34,110 nucleotides of DNA from Selenomonas sp. oral taxon 892 str. F0426 (GCF_000468035.1 NZ_KI260515.1:1-34110); one strand, 5' to 3'. Positions 7,701-16,235 are shown, numbered from the stretch's first letter. Numbers and translations: made by a program. The notes: generated by a model not told the origin, from the letters alone.

Positions 7701-10700
7701 TTCAGCGTGCTGTCCTTCTGCTTGGAACTGTCCGCCGTCGAACCGCTCCCGCTCGTCCAGCCGCCGTACACGTTCGTGTGCGTGCCGCTGTCAACCGTAA
7801 TGATATTGTCCGTCGTGGTATTGCCTGCCTTCGAGCGGCCGCCCCACATATCTGCACCAACGGTGGTCGCCGTGGTTGTCCCCTTGAACGTATAACCCTC
7901 GTAGGTGATTTCGGTGATCTTATTTCCCATCTTACGGACATCGACGTTCGTTTCCGTCGTGTCCGTCGTCGCCGACTTCGCCGCGCCTGTGTAGCCGTCA
8001 AGGTTGATGCCATGCGCGTTCTTCAGGAGTGTCAGCGGTTTTGCCGCCATCCCTGTCGCCGTGAGTGACGCCCAGTTGACATGGGTCTGCGCTGCACCCG
8101 TAACGTTCAGCAGAGTGCTGTCCTGCGCTGCGCCCGTCACATCAAAGGTCATCTTCTGGACGTTTATAATGCTTCCCGCAGTATTGTTCAGCCCCTTGAC
8201 ATGCAGCGTGTTGCCTGTGCCGTTTGCCTGCGTCCCGCCTATAAGCGCGTTCGTAACGTGTGCATTGCCGTTCAGGTGGATTTCGTTGTTGTGCGTCACT
8301 GCACCGTCACCGCCCGTGGCGGAGGTCACTGTCACGTTTGCGAGATACACTTTATTGCCGGATGCTGACGCCCCTGTCGAGATACCACCCGTGACTGCCC
8401 CCGTATTCGCATGGATCGCAACCATATTGTTTGATGCTTCAGCGGTTGCGCTGCCGCCGACAACTGCGCCCGAAATCGTCTTCTCAATCGTAACTTCGTT
8501 GCCCGTCACCTTGCCGCCCGCTACATCGGTAAAGCCGCCATACACCGTGCCCGTGACAGACGCGGTGCCGCTCACCGTAACCTTGTTCAGCGTGCTGTTC
8601 TTCTGTTTGGAACTATCCGCAGTCGAACCCGCGCCGCTCGTCCAGCCGCCGTACACGTTCGTATACGTGCCGCTGTCAACCGCAACGATATTGTCCGTTG
8701 TTGTGTTGCCAATGACAGAGCGTCCACCCCACGCATCCGATCCATCCGTCTCCGCTGCGCGCGCCCCCTTGAAGATCAGCCGCGTATAGTTGATTTTCTT
8801 GTTGTCGCCGCTTTTGCTCAGCGTCATCTCGGCGGTATCGCCCGTCGTTACGACCGAGGTCACGCCGTCGCGGATGATGATGCCGCCGGATGTATTGTTC
8901 TCGATCAGCGTGCCGGAGGACGCATACGGTGAGCCATGAACCGTAATATCGCTGAGACTCCCAAGCTTCGTTCCCATCGAATCCCGCAGCGTCAGTTTCG
9001 GCTGAAGTGTATCCGTAAAGTAGAAATTGACCTTGTTGAAATTGACAATGTTCTTCGCACGCGCACTCGCCTTGACATTGAGTGTATTGCCCGCATAGGA
9101 GGAGCGGTTTCCGCCGAACGCCCCAAAGATATACTTTGCAATCTCAGTGTCTGCCGCCAGCTCGTTTTTCCCATCGCCGAGATTGACGATATTGTCCTTG
9201 ATCTCGCTGTTGCCGTTGGATCTTGCCGCATACACGGTTCCCTGTATCTCACCGCCCGTGATGGTGACGACATTCCCCGTCAGCTTTCCGCTGCCGCGCA
9301 CAAAACCACCGAGGACATCTTTGACCTCGCCCCCCGCAATGGTGACTTCGTTATTCCTCACACTGCCCGTGGAGTTTGTTTTTTCGATTGCACCGCCGTA
9401 GATCTCACGCTTCAGTACGCCGCCCGTGACCGTCACCGTATTGTGCGTCACGTCCCCCGTTGCGTGTGCCTCATCAAGCACACCGCCGTAGACCTTTCCG
9501 TCAATCGTTCCTCTGCGGACGCGGACATGATTTCGCAGGATATGCCCCGTCGCATCCAAACTTCTGGAAACACCGCCATACAGCGACGATGTCTTACCGC
9601 CATTGACCTCGACAAGATTGTTCTCTGCATTGCCGCTGCGTCCGACTTGCCCGCCAACCATCCACTCTGCAAAAGATACCGTTCCCGCATCAAAATAGAC
9701 CTTGTTTCCCTCTGCGTTCCCCGTGCCCCGCGCGAAACCTCCATAAATGGAGGCAATCTCCGTTGCAGCCCCCTTAATGCGCACCGTGTTGTTGTCCGCA
9801 TTCCCTGTTCCGCTGGCAGCACCGCCATAGACAGCGATGCTTACTTTGCCATTATTGACTGTGACCGTGTTATGCTCGGCTTTCCCCGCATCCGTATCGG
9901 TATAGCCGCCATAGATCTTATCCGAACGCGTACCGGCACCATCGAAGGTCACTTCGTTGCGATAGCTGCTGTCCTTATCTGCCGCATTCGTACCCGTACC
10001 GCTCGTCCAGCCGCCGTAAACGTTCTTGTGCGTGCCGCTGTCCACGGCAATCACATTATGATGCGTCGCATTGCCTATGACGGAGCGACCGCCCCATGTG
10101 TATTTGTCAGTCCCCTCCGCAGCAGTTGTCGCTGTATTCTGATGAGCAAACGCATACCCTTCGTAGGTGATCTGCTTGCTGTCTGCGGATGTCGCAAGGA
10201 CAAATTCCTTGTGCTCGTCCGTCTCGGTCTTGGCGAGACGATTCACACCGTCTGAGACGACAACGCCGTGCGTATTCTTAATCAGCGCCCCCTTATGGTT
10301 GTGAGCGCCCTCCACCGTGAGATCGCCGAGACTCCCGATCGTCGTCCCACTGGCATCTGACAGCGTAAGCATCGCAGCCGTCTTGTTCACATGCTCATTG
10401 AAGTAGAAGTTGATCTTCGCAAAGTTATTTATGTTAGCGGCACCTGCATTATCATAGACATTCAGCGTATTGCCCGTGCGATAATCTGCACCGTAGGTCA
10501 TACCGCTGCCGCCATTGATAACACCGTTGACCTGTCCCGCATAGTCGCTTTTCCCATCGCCGAGATTAACCGTATTCCCCGTCGCATTTCCGCCGGGCGA
10601 GCGTCCGCCGTCGATATTTTGCACAGTGCCGCCTGTAATGGTGACCGTGTTGCCCGTGGCGTCACCGCTCCGCGCATGGCCGCCGTAGACATTCTTTACC

Positions 10701-11395
10701 GATCCGCCCGTAACAATGACATGATTGCCTTCTACCTTGCCGGTACCGTCCGTAAAGCCACCGTAGACAGCCTTTCCGAGTGCCGTCGCGGAGCCGCCGT
10801 CAATGATTGCCGTGTTGCCGACCACATCTCCGTTCGCCCCGTTCCGTGCCATGCCGCCATAGATGTCACCGTATGCGCTGCCGCCTTTGAGCGTCACCGT
10901 ATTGCCCCGGACGGTGCCCGTGCCGATTCTCTCGGTCGTACCGCCGCTCAAATCAGAATTGAGGTTGTTTCCGTTGAATTCAGCATGATTGTTCTCGGCA
11001 CTGCCGCCCCCGCTCGCCATGCCGCCATGCACAGCCTCGACAGAAGATGTAAGCAGCACCGTCGCCGGATTGACAAAGATCTTGTTCCCCGTCACACTTC
11101 CGGTGCCGAACGTAATGCCGCCAAACAAAAACTTATCATAGGGAAGGGCGCGTCCATTGAACGTCAGCGTATTGTCCGCAACATTGCTGATGTCACTCTC
11201 TCCCCCAACATACCCAGCCGCCGTGCCGACCGCAGGGCCGCCGCCGGGTACAAAGACATTATCTGACGGTGCATGCGATGCATCGATCGTCACATCCGCC
11301 GCAGACGCACTCGGTGCAGACGAAATGAATCCGCCTCCGCCCAGTGCAGCAGCAACGAGCAATGCCAGACGACGTGATTTGATTTCTTTGAACAA
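4745..11395 (-). CDS. Giant type Va autotransporter with repetitive beta-helix passenger
   Basis: A 2216-residue secreted protein. A signal peptide (about 1-32, ending APSASA) is followed by a passenger of about 1,900 residues built from Gly/Thr/Asn/Val-rich repeats of the type GNTVTVTGG...VYGGxxxGxG, as expected of a right-handed beta-helix. The last 265 or so residues (from about 1950) form an autotransporter beta-barrel, with the usual terminal Phe in VSVKWMF. Larger modules recur, each with a WGGRS...GNxTxxN segment, then NVYGGWTSG, then a VYGGFTD segment. No protease or lipase motif is seen, so an adhesin-like role is only a guess. The start is TTG at 11395, with AGGAGG 8 nt upstream. 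It appears to be a single-gene unit with a MITE-like hairpin in its leader. Confidence 0.93.
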   Translation of the reverse strand: MFKEIKSRRLALLVAAALGGGGFISSAPSASAADVTIDASHAPSDNVFVPGGGPAVGTAAGYVGGESDISNVADNTLTFNGRALPYDKFLFGGITFGTGSVTGNKIFVNPATVLLTSSVEAVHGGMASGGGSAENNHAEFNGNNLNSDLSGGTTERIGTGTVRGNTVTLKGGSAYGDIYGGMARNGANGDVVGNTAIIDGGSATALGKAVYGGFTDGTGKVEGNHVIVTGGSVKNVYGGHARSGDATGNTVTITGGTVQNIDGGRSPGGNATGNTVNLGDGKSDYAGQVNGVINGGSGMTYGADYRTGNTLNVYDNAGAANINNFAKINFYFNEHVNKTAAMLTLSDASGTTIGSLGDLTVEGAHNHKGALIKNTHGVVVSDGVNRLAKTETDEHKEFVLATSADSKQITYEGYAFAHQNTATTAAEGTDKYTWGGRSVIGNATHHNVIAVDSGTHKNVYGGWTSGTGTNAADKDSSYRNEVTFDGAGTRSDKIYGGYTDTDAGKAEHNTVTVNNGKVSIAVYGGAASGTGNADNNTVRIKGAATEIASIYGGFARGTGNAEGNKVYFDAGTVSFAEWMVGGQVGRSGNAENNLVEVNGGKTSSLYGGVSRSLDATGHILRNHVRVRRGTIDGKVYGGVLDEAHATGDVTHNTVTVTGGVLKREIYGGAIEKTNSTGSVRNNEVTIAGGEVKDVLGGFVRGSGKLTGNVVTITGGEIQGTVYAARSNGNSEIKDNIVNLGDGKNELAADTEIAKYIFGAFGGNRSSYAGNTLNVKASARAKNIVNFNKVNFYFTDTLQPKLTLRDSMGTKLGSLSDITVHGSPYASSGTLIENNTSGGIIIRDGVTSVVTTGDTAEMTLSKSGDNKKINYTRLIFKGARAAETDGSDAWGGRSVIGNTTTDNIVAVDSGTYTNVYGGWTSGAGSTADSSKQKNSTLNKVTVSGTASVTGTVYGGFTDVAGGKVTGNEVTIEKTISGAVVGGSATAEASNNMVAIHANTGAVTGGISTGASASGNKVYLANVTVTSATGGDGAVTHNNEIHLNGNAHVTNALIGGTQANGTGNTLHVKGLNNTAGSIINVQKMTFDVTGAAQDSTLLNVTGAAQTHVNWASLTATGMAAKPLTLLKNAHGINLDGYTGAAKSATTDTTETNVDVRKMGNKITEITYEGYTFKGTTTATTVGADMWGGRSKAGNTTTDNIITVDSGTHTNVYGGWTSGSGSTADSSKQKDSTLNKVTVSGTASVNGTVYGGFTDVAGGNAMGNTVTATNNLNADIVGGKSAGEASHNTVTVGNATVNAITGGDGAVTKDNTVNIDGATVTNKIVGGTQADGTGNTLNVRGVNTARNIGGFQKLHFDTTGVTGTMLTLNDGMNKTKVNWNTLTVGGSGYNITLLKNAAGIDFGGTYTDGAVKSGLSADRQSEINVGVSADKKAITYSGYRFTGATQTLVDGTAAYGGISKAGNATHHNAITVHGNYDAVYGGHTSGTSDTAVEKKHSHDNTVTITGGTLGTVYGGYTQIADGTTNDNTINLGDGSHPLAPNTTVATLYGGNKTAAGNTLNVNTSASVGKIENFSTVTFKNASSKLTLTQAGASIDLDTIKADFAATEREDVLVENANGLTLQVGKTFRTDLSADGTKETNIEARSGNKEIVRYGYTFKDARTATTVGADTWGGRSKAGNTTTGNEIALSSGTYTNVYGGWTSGAGSTADSSKQKNSTLNKVTVSGTASVTGTVYGGFTDVSGGNASGNTVNIDHAAVNSVIGGHGAVTNNNRINLRGAKVTGIVTGGTAANGTGNTLAVSYGMKTTEIGDFRGIQNLHFDMEKAPMDGTAHTMLKLTNVGGEKKLSDAHIDLRRDGAAEKLKVGDKITLMENTSGGITFGENLTANGTDGVTRDYEFAIASVDKTLIATVTKTSLGEQSKSFVETRTGASAFLNDGADFMAGAGLDAAKAEAARAAAVPGGAAYGLWAGMGGGALRHNTGSYVEMKGWNLGVGWARENAVPVGTLTFGPFLEYGRGSYDSYLDNGTHGDGTSSYIGAGVMAELAMRGGVRVDGALRAGRTKSDYTGLASYDTSNAYYGIQIGAGKDFRLSEAAVVSAYVRYAYTHTAGASAHLSTGETYEFDAVNSHRVRLGTRWMHGDTAHTQLYAGLAWEYEFDGAAHASYQGDRTPSPSLKGGSALLELGYRFAPKSSRVSYDLHLNGWQGKREGITGGVSVKWMF
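6170..6400 (-). repeat. Passenger repeat module, copy 1
   Basis: Codes for the WGGRSKAGN...NVYGGWTSGAGS...VYGGFTD module. About 130 bp around 6200-6330 are nearly identical to copy 3 (8540-8670), with only a few substitutions. Confidence 0.8.
7630..7850 (-). repeat. Passenger repeat module, copy 2
   Basis: The same module as the copies at 6170 and 8515 (GGRSKAGNTTTDN, NVYGGWTSGSGS, VYGGFTDVAGG), slightly more diverged at the nucleotide level. Confidence 0.8.
8515..8735 (-). repeat. Passenger repeat module, copy 3
   Basis: The same module again, nearly identical to copy 1 over about 130 bp. A more diverged fourth relative lies at about 9890-10105 (GGRSVIGNATHHN, NVYGGWTSGTG) and a looser one at about 6855-7050. 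Confidence 0.8.
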
Positions 11396-11426
11396 GTAAT
11401 TTGCCTCCTAGTTTCTATACAAGAAG

Positions 11427-11466
11427 TCGCTGATAAAATGAAGCCCATCGGACTTTATCAGCATTT
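11427..11466. repeat. Short MITE-like palindromic element in the autotransporter leader
   Basis: The left end GTCGCTGATAAAATGAAGCCC is answered by GGACTTTATCAGC on the right, giving a 9-bp perfect stem (GCTGATAAA/TTTATCAGC). The left end matches the termini of the 165-nt element at 28119-28283. It lies between the probable promoter region and the TTG start of the autotransporter, so it is likely transcribed as a hairpin in the 5' leader. Confidence 0.6.
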
Positions 11467-11555
11467 CTCCAAAACATAAGATATATCAATTTCGTTGATA
11501 AATTAGGACAATTCTACCATATCTAGCCACAAATTGGAATAGATTTATCATAAAA

Positions 11556-11594
11556 AGCATAAAAAACGCCGCAGTTTTCATCTCTGCGACGTTT
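11556..11594 (-). terminator. Intrinsic terminator of the symporter gene
   Basis: On the minus strand AAACGTCGCAG pairs with CTGCGGCGTTT (11594-11564, one mismatch), followed by a run of Ts interrupted once. It is 37 nt after the symporter stop codon. The rest of 11396-11631 holds the autotransporter leader; I could not assign that gene a confident promoter. Confidence 0.85.
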
Positions 11595-11631
11595 CTACCT
11601 TGATCTATTTACATAGGAAGATCGTTGTACC

Positions 11632-13065
11632 TTAATGTCTCTGTGCGTGGAATTGATCTTCACTCCAAGCGGTAATACCGTGCTGATCCGGCATGATGGA
11701 GGGATCGAATACGGGGTTCTTGCCTGCTGCCTTCTGCTCGAAGTAGTCCCTGAGCGCAATGCGCGCAAGCGGTGCAAGGCGTGCGATGGCGTAGAGGTTC
11801 GTGAGGCAGATCAGCGCCATGAAGAGGTCGGCGAGATTCCACACGAGATTGAGCGCCGCGATGCAGCCAAAGAACACCATTGCAACGACACCGAGACGGT
11901 AGATGAAGAGCGCCTTCCCTGCGTTCTCACCAAAGAAGTGAATGTTGATCTCACCGTAGTAATAGTTGCCGACCACGGAACTGAAAGCAAAGAGGAAGAT
12001 GAGCACAGCAAGAAGGCTCGATGCCCACGGCCCGAAGACGCTCGCAAGGGAATCCTGCGCAAGCGCGATGCCCGTCGTGTCGCCGCCGATCGTATACTGT
12101 CCCGTGAGGAGTACGATGAACGCCGTTGCCGAGCAGACAATCCACGTATCGACGTAGACGCCGAACGCCTGTACAAGCCCCTGCTTGACAGGGTGCGTGA
12201 CATTCGCCGTCGCCGCTGCGTTTGGAATGGAGCCTTCGCCCGCCTCGTTCGAGAAGAGTCCGCGGCGGATACCCGTGAGGATCGCGGTGCCAATACCGCC
12301 GCCAACCGCCGCCTGCGGACTGAATGCGTCATGCAGGATGAGTGCAAACATCGCAGGTACTTGATCGATGTGCAAAACGATGGTAATGAGCGCAATGAGG
12401 AGATAGATGCCCGCCATGATCGGTACGAGCAGCGCCGAGAGCGTTGCGACCCGCTGGATGCCGCCGAAGATAACCGCACCCGCAAGAACGGCGAGAACGG
12501 CACCCATGAGCCATGTATCGATGCCGAACGCCTTCTCCATCGAGAGTGCAATCGTATTCGCCTGCACCGAAACGTAGATGAGACCAAATGTCACCGAGAT
12601 GAGCACGGCAAAGAGCTTTGCCACAGCGGGCTGCCCGAGTGCGTTCTGAATGTAGTACGCAGGGCCACCATGAAAGAGTCCGTGTCCGCGCGGAATCTTG
12701 TAGATCTGAGCAAGCGTACTCTCGACAAAGCCAGTCGCCGTTCCAATGAAAGCAATGACCCACATCCAGAACACGGCGCCGGGTCCACCTGTCACGATGG
12801 CAATTGCAACGCCCGCGATGTTGCCGACACCGACACGCGAGGCGGTACTCACGCAGAATGCCTGAAACGAGGAGATCGCCTTGCGCCCGCTCGGCCGCCG
12901 TCCAAGATCCCCCGCGAGGAGGCGCACCATCTCAGGCAGTGCACGCAGCTGAACGAATCCAGTCGAGACTGTAAACCAGAGGCCGCAGCCGACCAGCACA
13001 ACGATAATAATATAAGTCCACAGGAAATCATTGATCGAACCGACCATAGCGTTGAAAAAATCCAT
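11632..13065 (-). CDS. Sodium:alanine/glycine symporter (AGCS family)
   Basis: A 477-residue polytopic membrane protein of the AGCS (alanine or glycine:cation symporter) family, which imports small neutral amino acids with sodium. About ten to eleven hydrophobic segments are visible. Family features include the GVGNIAGVAIAIVTGGPGAVFWMW stretch near residue 90, the segment GxFHGGPAYYIQ, and GLFSNEAGEGSIPNAAATA in the middle. The ATG at 13065 has AAGGGTG upstream; a TTG start 15 nt earlier is less likely. It is a single gene with its own promoter, divergent from pyk. The exact amino-acid substrate cannot be read from the sequence. Confidence 0.93.
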   Translation of the reverse strand: MDFFNAMVGSINDFLWTYIIIVVLVGCGLWFTVSTGFVQLRALPEMVRLLAGDLGRRPSGRKAISSFQAFCVSTASRVGVGNIAGVAIAIVTGGPGAVFWMWVIAFIGTATGFVESTLAQIYKIPRGHGLFHGGPAYYIQNALGQPAVAKLFAVLISVTFGLIYVSVQANTIALSMEKAFGIDTWLMGAVLAVLAGAVIFGGIQRVATLSALLVPIMAGIYLLIALITIVLHIDQVPAMFALILHDAFSPQAAVGGGIGTAILTGIRRGLFSNEAGEGSIPNAAATANVTHPVKQGLVQAFGVYVDTWIVCSATAFIVLLTGQYTIGGDTTGIALAQDSLASVFGPWASSLLAVLIFLFAFSSVVGNYYYGEINIHFFGENAGKALFIYRLGVVAMVFFGCIAALNLVWNLADLFMALICLTNLYAIARLAPLARIALRDYFEQKAAGKNPVFDPSIMPDQHGITAWSEDQFHAQRH

Positions 13066-13096
13066 AAAATCACCCTTCAAAAAAAGAATACGCTAC

Positions 13097-13126
13097 ATCA
13101 TAATGGAAAGTACAAAGCTTTGTCAA
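13097..13126 (-). promoter_or_regulatory. Promoter of the sodium:alanine symporter gene
   Basis: On the minus strand -35 TTGACA (13126-13121), an 18-nt spacer and -10 TATGAT (13102-13097). It diverges from the pyk promoter about 60 nt away. Confidence 0.75.
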
Positions 13127-13186
13127 ATTGCATTCTTGTATTCATTCATGTGTGGAACCATTCACGCAGATTTATAGTCCCATTTC

Positions 13187-13215
13187 TTTACTTCTCATGC
13201 AAAAGAGTGTAGAAT
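13187..13215 (+). promoter_or_regulatory. Promoter of pyk
   Basis: -35 TTTACT (13187-13192), a 17-nt spacer and -10 TAGAAT (13210-13215), about 43 nt before the start codon. The -35 hexamer and spacing match the pfkA promoter. Confidence 0.72.
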
Positions 13216-13257
13216 GTTAATAGTTATAAGTTTCAGGGACAAAGCGGGGGATATGAT

Positions 13258-14673
13258 ATGCTGAAAAAGACGAAAATCATATGCACACAGGGTCCGTCAA
13301 CGGATCCCGAGGGAATCGTCGACGCTCTCATCGAAAACGGGATGAACTGCGCTCGTTTCAACTTCTCTCATGGGTCACATGACGAGCACCTCGTACGCAT
13401 CAACAAGGTGCGGGAGGCGGCGGATCGCTCAGGGAAGGTCATCTCTCTGATCCTTGATACGAAGGGGCCGGAGATGCGTCTCGGCGAGTTTGCCGAGGGA
13501 AAGGTCCAGCTCGAAAAGGGCAAGCAGTTCACGCTGACCTACGATGACACGCCAGGCGATGCCACACACGTCAGCGTCAACCACAAGAACCTCTACAACG
13601 AGGTAAAACCGGGCGACACACTGCTCCTCTCTGACGGTCTCGTTGGGCTTGTCGTCGATGAGATCCGCGGCAAGGACATCGTCACAACGATTCAGAACTC
13701 AGGACCGATGTCCACACGCAAACGCGTTGCGGCACCGGGCATCGAGCTTAGTCTGCCGGCGATCTCAGAGCAGGATGAGCGCGACATTGTTTTCGGCATT
13801 CAGAACGACATGGATTTCGTGGCTGCATCCTTCATCCAGCGCCCGTCAGACGTTGAGGAGATTCGCAATCTGATCGCAAAGCACGGCGGTCATATGGAGA
13901 TCATCCCGAAGATCGAAAATCTCGCCGGCGTCAACAACTTTGACGAGATTCTCGCGGTTTCGGACGGCATCATGGTCGCACGAGGGGATCTTGGTGTCGA
14001 GGTTCCAGCAGAAGATGTTCCTGTCATCCAAAAGGAAATCATCCGTAAGTGCAATGCCGTCGGCAAGCCTGTCATTGTTGCCACGCAGATGCTCGAGTCC
14101 ATGACGACGAATCCGCGTCCGACACGCGCAGAGGTCTCAGATGTCGGCAACGCCATCTTCGACGGCGCGGATGCCATCATGCTCTCGGGTGAGACCGCAA
14201 GCGGAGACTACCCCGTCGAGGCGGTCAAGATGATGAGCACGATTGCCCTGCGCATGGAGCAGTCTCTTGAATACGACTCGATCATCCGCGCGCGCAGCAT
14301 TCGTGAGCGCTCCTCAGTGACCGATGCTGTCTCACACGCGACCGTACAGCTTGCTTACGAGACAAGCGCCGCCGCGATCCTGACACCGACGCAATCCGGC
14401 TACACAACACGTGTTGTATCAAAGTATCGTCCGAAAGCAACCATCGTCGCGTATGCTCCGAACCCTATGGTTGCACGTCACATCAACCTGCGTTGGGGTG
14501 TCTACTCCATCCAGGGCCGCAAGTGGACGAACGTCGAGGACATGATTGAGTCCTGCACACGCGGCGCACTCTCGCACGGCTACGTCGCACAGGGCGACAA
14601 GGTCGTCATGGTCGCCGGCATGACCTACAACGAGGGCGGCTCCGTCGCTGTCCGCGTCACAACGATTGCATAA
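13258..14673 (+). CDS. pyk: Pyruvate kinase
   Basis: Pyruvate kinase, 471 residues, transfers phosphate from phosphoenolpyruvate to ADP in the last step of glycolysis. It shows the substrate-binding segment CARFNFSHG (31-39), LDTKGPEMR (66-74), the catalytic lysine region IIPKIENL (about 215-222) and the metal-binding ARGDLGVEVP (about 241-250). The MLESMTTNPRPTRAEVSDVGNA stretch follows. The length is that of the basic A/B/C-domain enzyme; the extra PEP-utilizer domain of Bacillus-type enzymes is absent. The ATG at 13258 has GGGGGAT just upstream. A terminator follows, then ridA. Confidence 0.97.
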   Translation: MLKKTKIICTQGPSTDPEGIVDALIENGMNCARFNFSHGSHDEHLVRINKVREAADRSGKVISLILDTKGPEMRLGEFAEGKVQLEKGKQFTLTYDDTPGDATHVSVNHKNLYNEVKPGDTLLLSDGLVGLVVDEIRGKDIVTTIQNSGPMSTRKRVAAPGIELSLPAISEQDERDIVFGIQNDMDFVAASFIQRPSDVEEIRNLIAKHGGHMEIIPKIENLAGVNNFDEILAVSDGIMVARGDLGVEVPAEDVPVIQKEIIRKCNAVGKPVIVATQMLESMTTNPRPTRAEVSDVGNAIFDGADAIMLSGETASGDYPVEAVKMMSTIALRMEQSLEYDSIIRARSIRERSSVTDAVSHATVQLAYETSAAAILTPTQSGYTTRVVSKYRPKATIVAYAPNPMVARHINLRWGVYSIQGRKWTNVEDMIESCTRGALSHGYVAQGDKVVMVAGMTYNEGGSVAVRVTTIA

Positions 14674-14690
14674 GCAGATTTTATAAAATG

Positions 14691-14727
14691 AAAGGAAGCC
14701 GCCTGTATACAAGACGGCTTCCTTTTT
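14691..14727 (+). terminator. Intrinsic terminator of pyk
   Basis: Stem AAAGGAAGCCG paired to CGGCTTCCTTT with a T-run, 17 nt after the pyk stop. The ridA ribosome binding site follows within 10 nt, so ridA may be expressed by readthrough. Confidence 0.88.
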
Positions 14728-14745
14728 CATCAGGAGGTTTTTCAT

Positions 14746-15117
14746 ATGGAGACAATTCACTCTGATCACGCCCCCGCCGCTCTCGGTCCCTATAGTCAGG
14801 CAATGCGGGTCGGCAATCTCATCTACACATCGGGTCAGATCGGCATCGATCCCATCGCCGGCAAGATTACAGGCACAACGATCGGCGAACAGGCAGAGCA
14901 GGTCTGCAAGAACCTCGCCGCTGTCCTCGCTGCTGCGGGTTCCGATCTCACACATGTAGTCAAGACAACCTGCTTCCTTGCAGACATGGGAGACTTTGCC
15001 GCATTCAACGAGGTGTATGCGCGCCACTTTACGGGCAAACCTGCCCGCTCCTGCGTCGCTGCAAAGGCGCTGCCCGCAGGTGCACTCTGCGAGATTGAGG
15101 TCATTGCCGAGATCTGA
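14746..15117 (+). CDS. ridA: RidA-family reactive intermediate deaminase
   Basis: A 123-residue RidA (YjgF/UK114) protein. The family hydrolyses reactive enamine/imine intermediates, such as 2-aminoacrylate released by PLP-dependent dehydratases, to keto acids and ammonia, as a cytoplasmic trimer. Key features are GPYSQA (14-19), TSGQIGI (28-34), the catalytic arginine R101 within KPARSCVAAKALP, and the glutamate E116 in CEIEVIAEI, matching R105 and E120 of the E. coli protein. The ATG at 14746 has AGGAGG upstream. No separate promoter is visible between the pyk terminator and the start. Confidence 0.95.
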   Translation: METIHSDHAPAALGPYSQAMRVGNLIYTSGQIGIDPIAGKITGTTIGEQAEQVCKNLAAVLAAAGSDLTHVVKTTCFLADMGDFAAFNEVYARHFTGKPARSCVAAKALPAGALCEIEVIAEI

Positions 15118-15140
15118 TACATCTACCGCTGCCCAAATGC

Positions 15141-15176
15141 AAACGGGACGATCCATACGAATCGTCCCGTTTTTTA
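15141..15176 (+). terminator. Intrinsic terminator of ridA
   Basis: Perfect 12-bp stem AAACGGGACGAT / ATCGTCCCGTTT with an 8-nt loop and a T-run on the plus strand. It lies between convergent ridA and aroF and may also end the aroF transcript, although the T-run on the minus side is poor. Confidence 0.92.
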
Positions 15177-15185
15177 TTGCTTGTA

Positions 15186-16220
15186 TCAGCCCATCACCAT
15201 CGGCTCGATCGCCTCATCCTTCATGAAGCGGCTGAGTTTCTGGACCCCCTTCATCAGATCCATATAGTTCTCCGGCGTGAGCGACTGCGGACCATCCGAG
15301 AGCGCACGTGCAGGATTCGGGTGCACCTCGATGATGAGGCCATCTGCCCCCGCCGCAATGGAGGCGAGAGACATCGGCTTGATCATACGCCACTTGCCCG
15401 TGCCGTGGCTCGGGTCAGCAATGATCGGCAGATGAGAGAGATGCTTGATCGCGGCGATCGCACTGATATCAAACGTATTGCGCGTATACGTCTCATACGT
15501 ACGGATGCCGCGCTCACAGAGGATGACATTCGGGTTGCCCTCGTTCATGATGTACTCGGCAGCATTCAGCCACTCATCGATCGTCGCAGCAAGGCCGCGT
15601 TTAAGCATGACAGGTTTTCCCGCGCGGCCGACCGCCTTGAGGAGCCCGAAGTTCTGCATGTTGCGTGCACCGATCTGGAGGAGGTCCGCATATGCCGCAA
15701 CCGTATCCACTGCCTCGACGACTGTCACCTCAGTGACAACGGCGAGCCCTGTCTTCTCACGTGCCTCGGCGAGATATTTCAGCCCCTCCTCCTCAAGACC
15801 CTGGAATGCGTACGGCGAGGTGCGCGGCTTGTACGCACCGCCGCGGATGAATTGAGCGCCGCCTGCCTTGATAATCTCCGCCGTCTCCATCAGCTGCTCG
15901 CGTGACTCCACCGCACAGGGACCTGACATCACAACGGGCGTACCATCACCGATCTTCACGCCGCGGATATCGATGACCGTCGGTGCCGGATGGAACTCAC
16001 GGCTGGCGAGCTTGTAGCTCTTGGAGATGGCAACGGTCGTCTCAACGCCGTGCATAGCGTCCAGAGGGGTCGCAGCGAGCTTCGTCTTATCGCCGATAAC
16101 GCCAACAATCTTTTGATGGGCGCCCTCCATCACTTTCGCCTCGAGCCCCTTCTCCTCGATGGCACGAATGACCCCCTCAATATCTGCCTGTGTGGCATCC
16201 GAATTCATAATGACAACCAT
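15186..16220 (-). CDS. aroF: 3-deoxy-7-phosphoheptulonate synthase (DAHP synthase, type I-beta)
   Basis: DAHP synthase, 344 residues, condenses phosphoenolpyruvate and erythrose 4-phosphate in the first step of the shikimate pathway. Residues 1-70 form an N-terminal ferredoxin-like regulatory domain typical of the I-beta group. The TIM-barrel core carries GPCAVES (100-106, metal-binding C102), [11 protein letters not shown] (126-136) and, near the C-terminus, DPSHGTGK. The ATG at 16220 has AAGGAGC upstream. Only 15 nt separate it from pheA, so the two form an operon placing pathway entry and the phenylalanine branch under one promoter. Confidence 0.96.
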   Translation of the reverse strand: MVVIMNSDATQADIEGVIRAIEEKGLEAKVMEGAHQKIVGVIGDKTKLAATPLDAMHGVETTVAISKSYKLASREFHPAPTVIDIRGVKIGDGTPVVMSGPCAVESREQLMETAEIIKAGGAQFIRGGAYKPRTSPYAFQGLEEEGLKYLAEAREKTGLAVVTEVTVVEAVDTVAAYADLLQIGARNMQNFGLLKAVGRAGKPVMLKRGLAATIDEWLNAAEYIMNEGNPNVILCERGIRTYETYTRNTFDISAIAAIKHLSHLPIIADPSHGTGKWRMIKPMSLASIAAGADGLIIEVHPNPARALSDGPQSLTPENYMDLMKGVQKLSRFMKDEAIEPMVMG

Positions 16221-16235
16221 GGTATTGCTCCTTTT

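Noticed and set aside
6797-8068. Plus-strand frame of 423 codons inside the autotransporter gene
   Set aside because: A shadow of the repetitive minus-strand coding sequence; Arg/Cys/Val-rich with no domain, no start signals and repeats that mirror the passenger.
4745-11395. CRISPR-like array suggested by regular GGT/GTG-rich repeats
   Set aside because: The repeats are in frame, variable in length and encode the beta-helix repeats of the autotransporter; there are no uniform spacers.
11635-13212. Plus-strand frame of 525 codons opposite the symporter gene
   Set aside because: Composition is that of an antisense shadow (Arg, Glu, Asp, His and Cys rich); the minus-strand AGCS symporter is clear.
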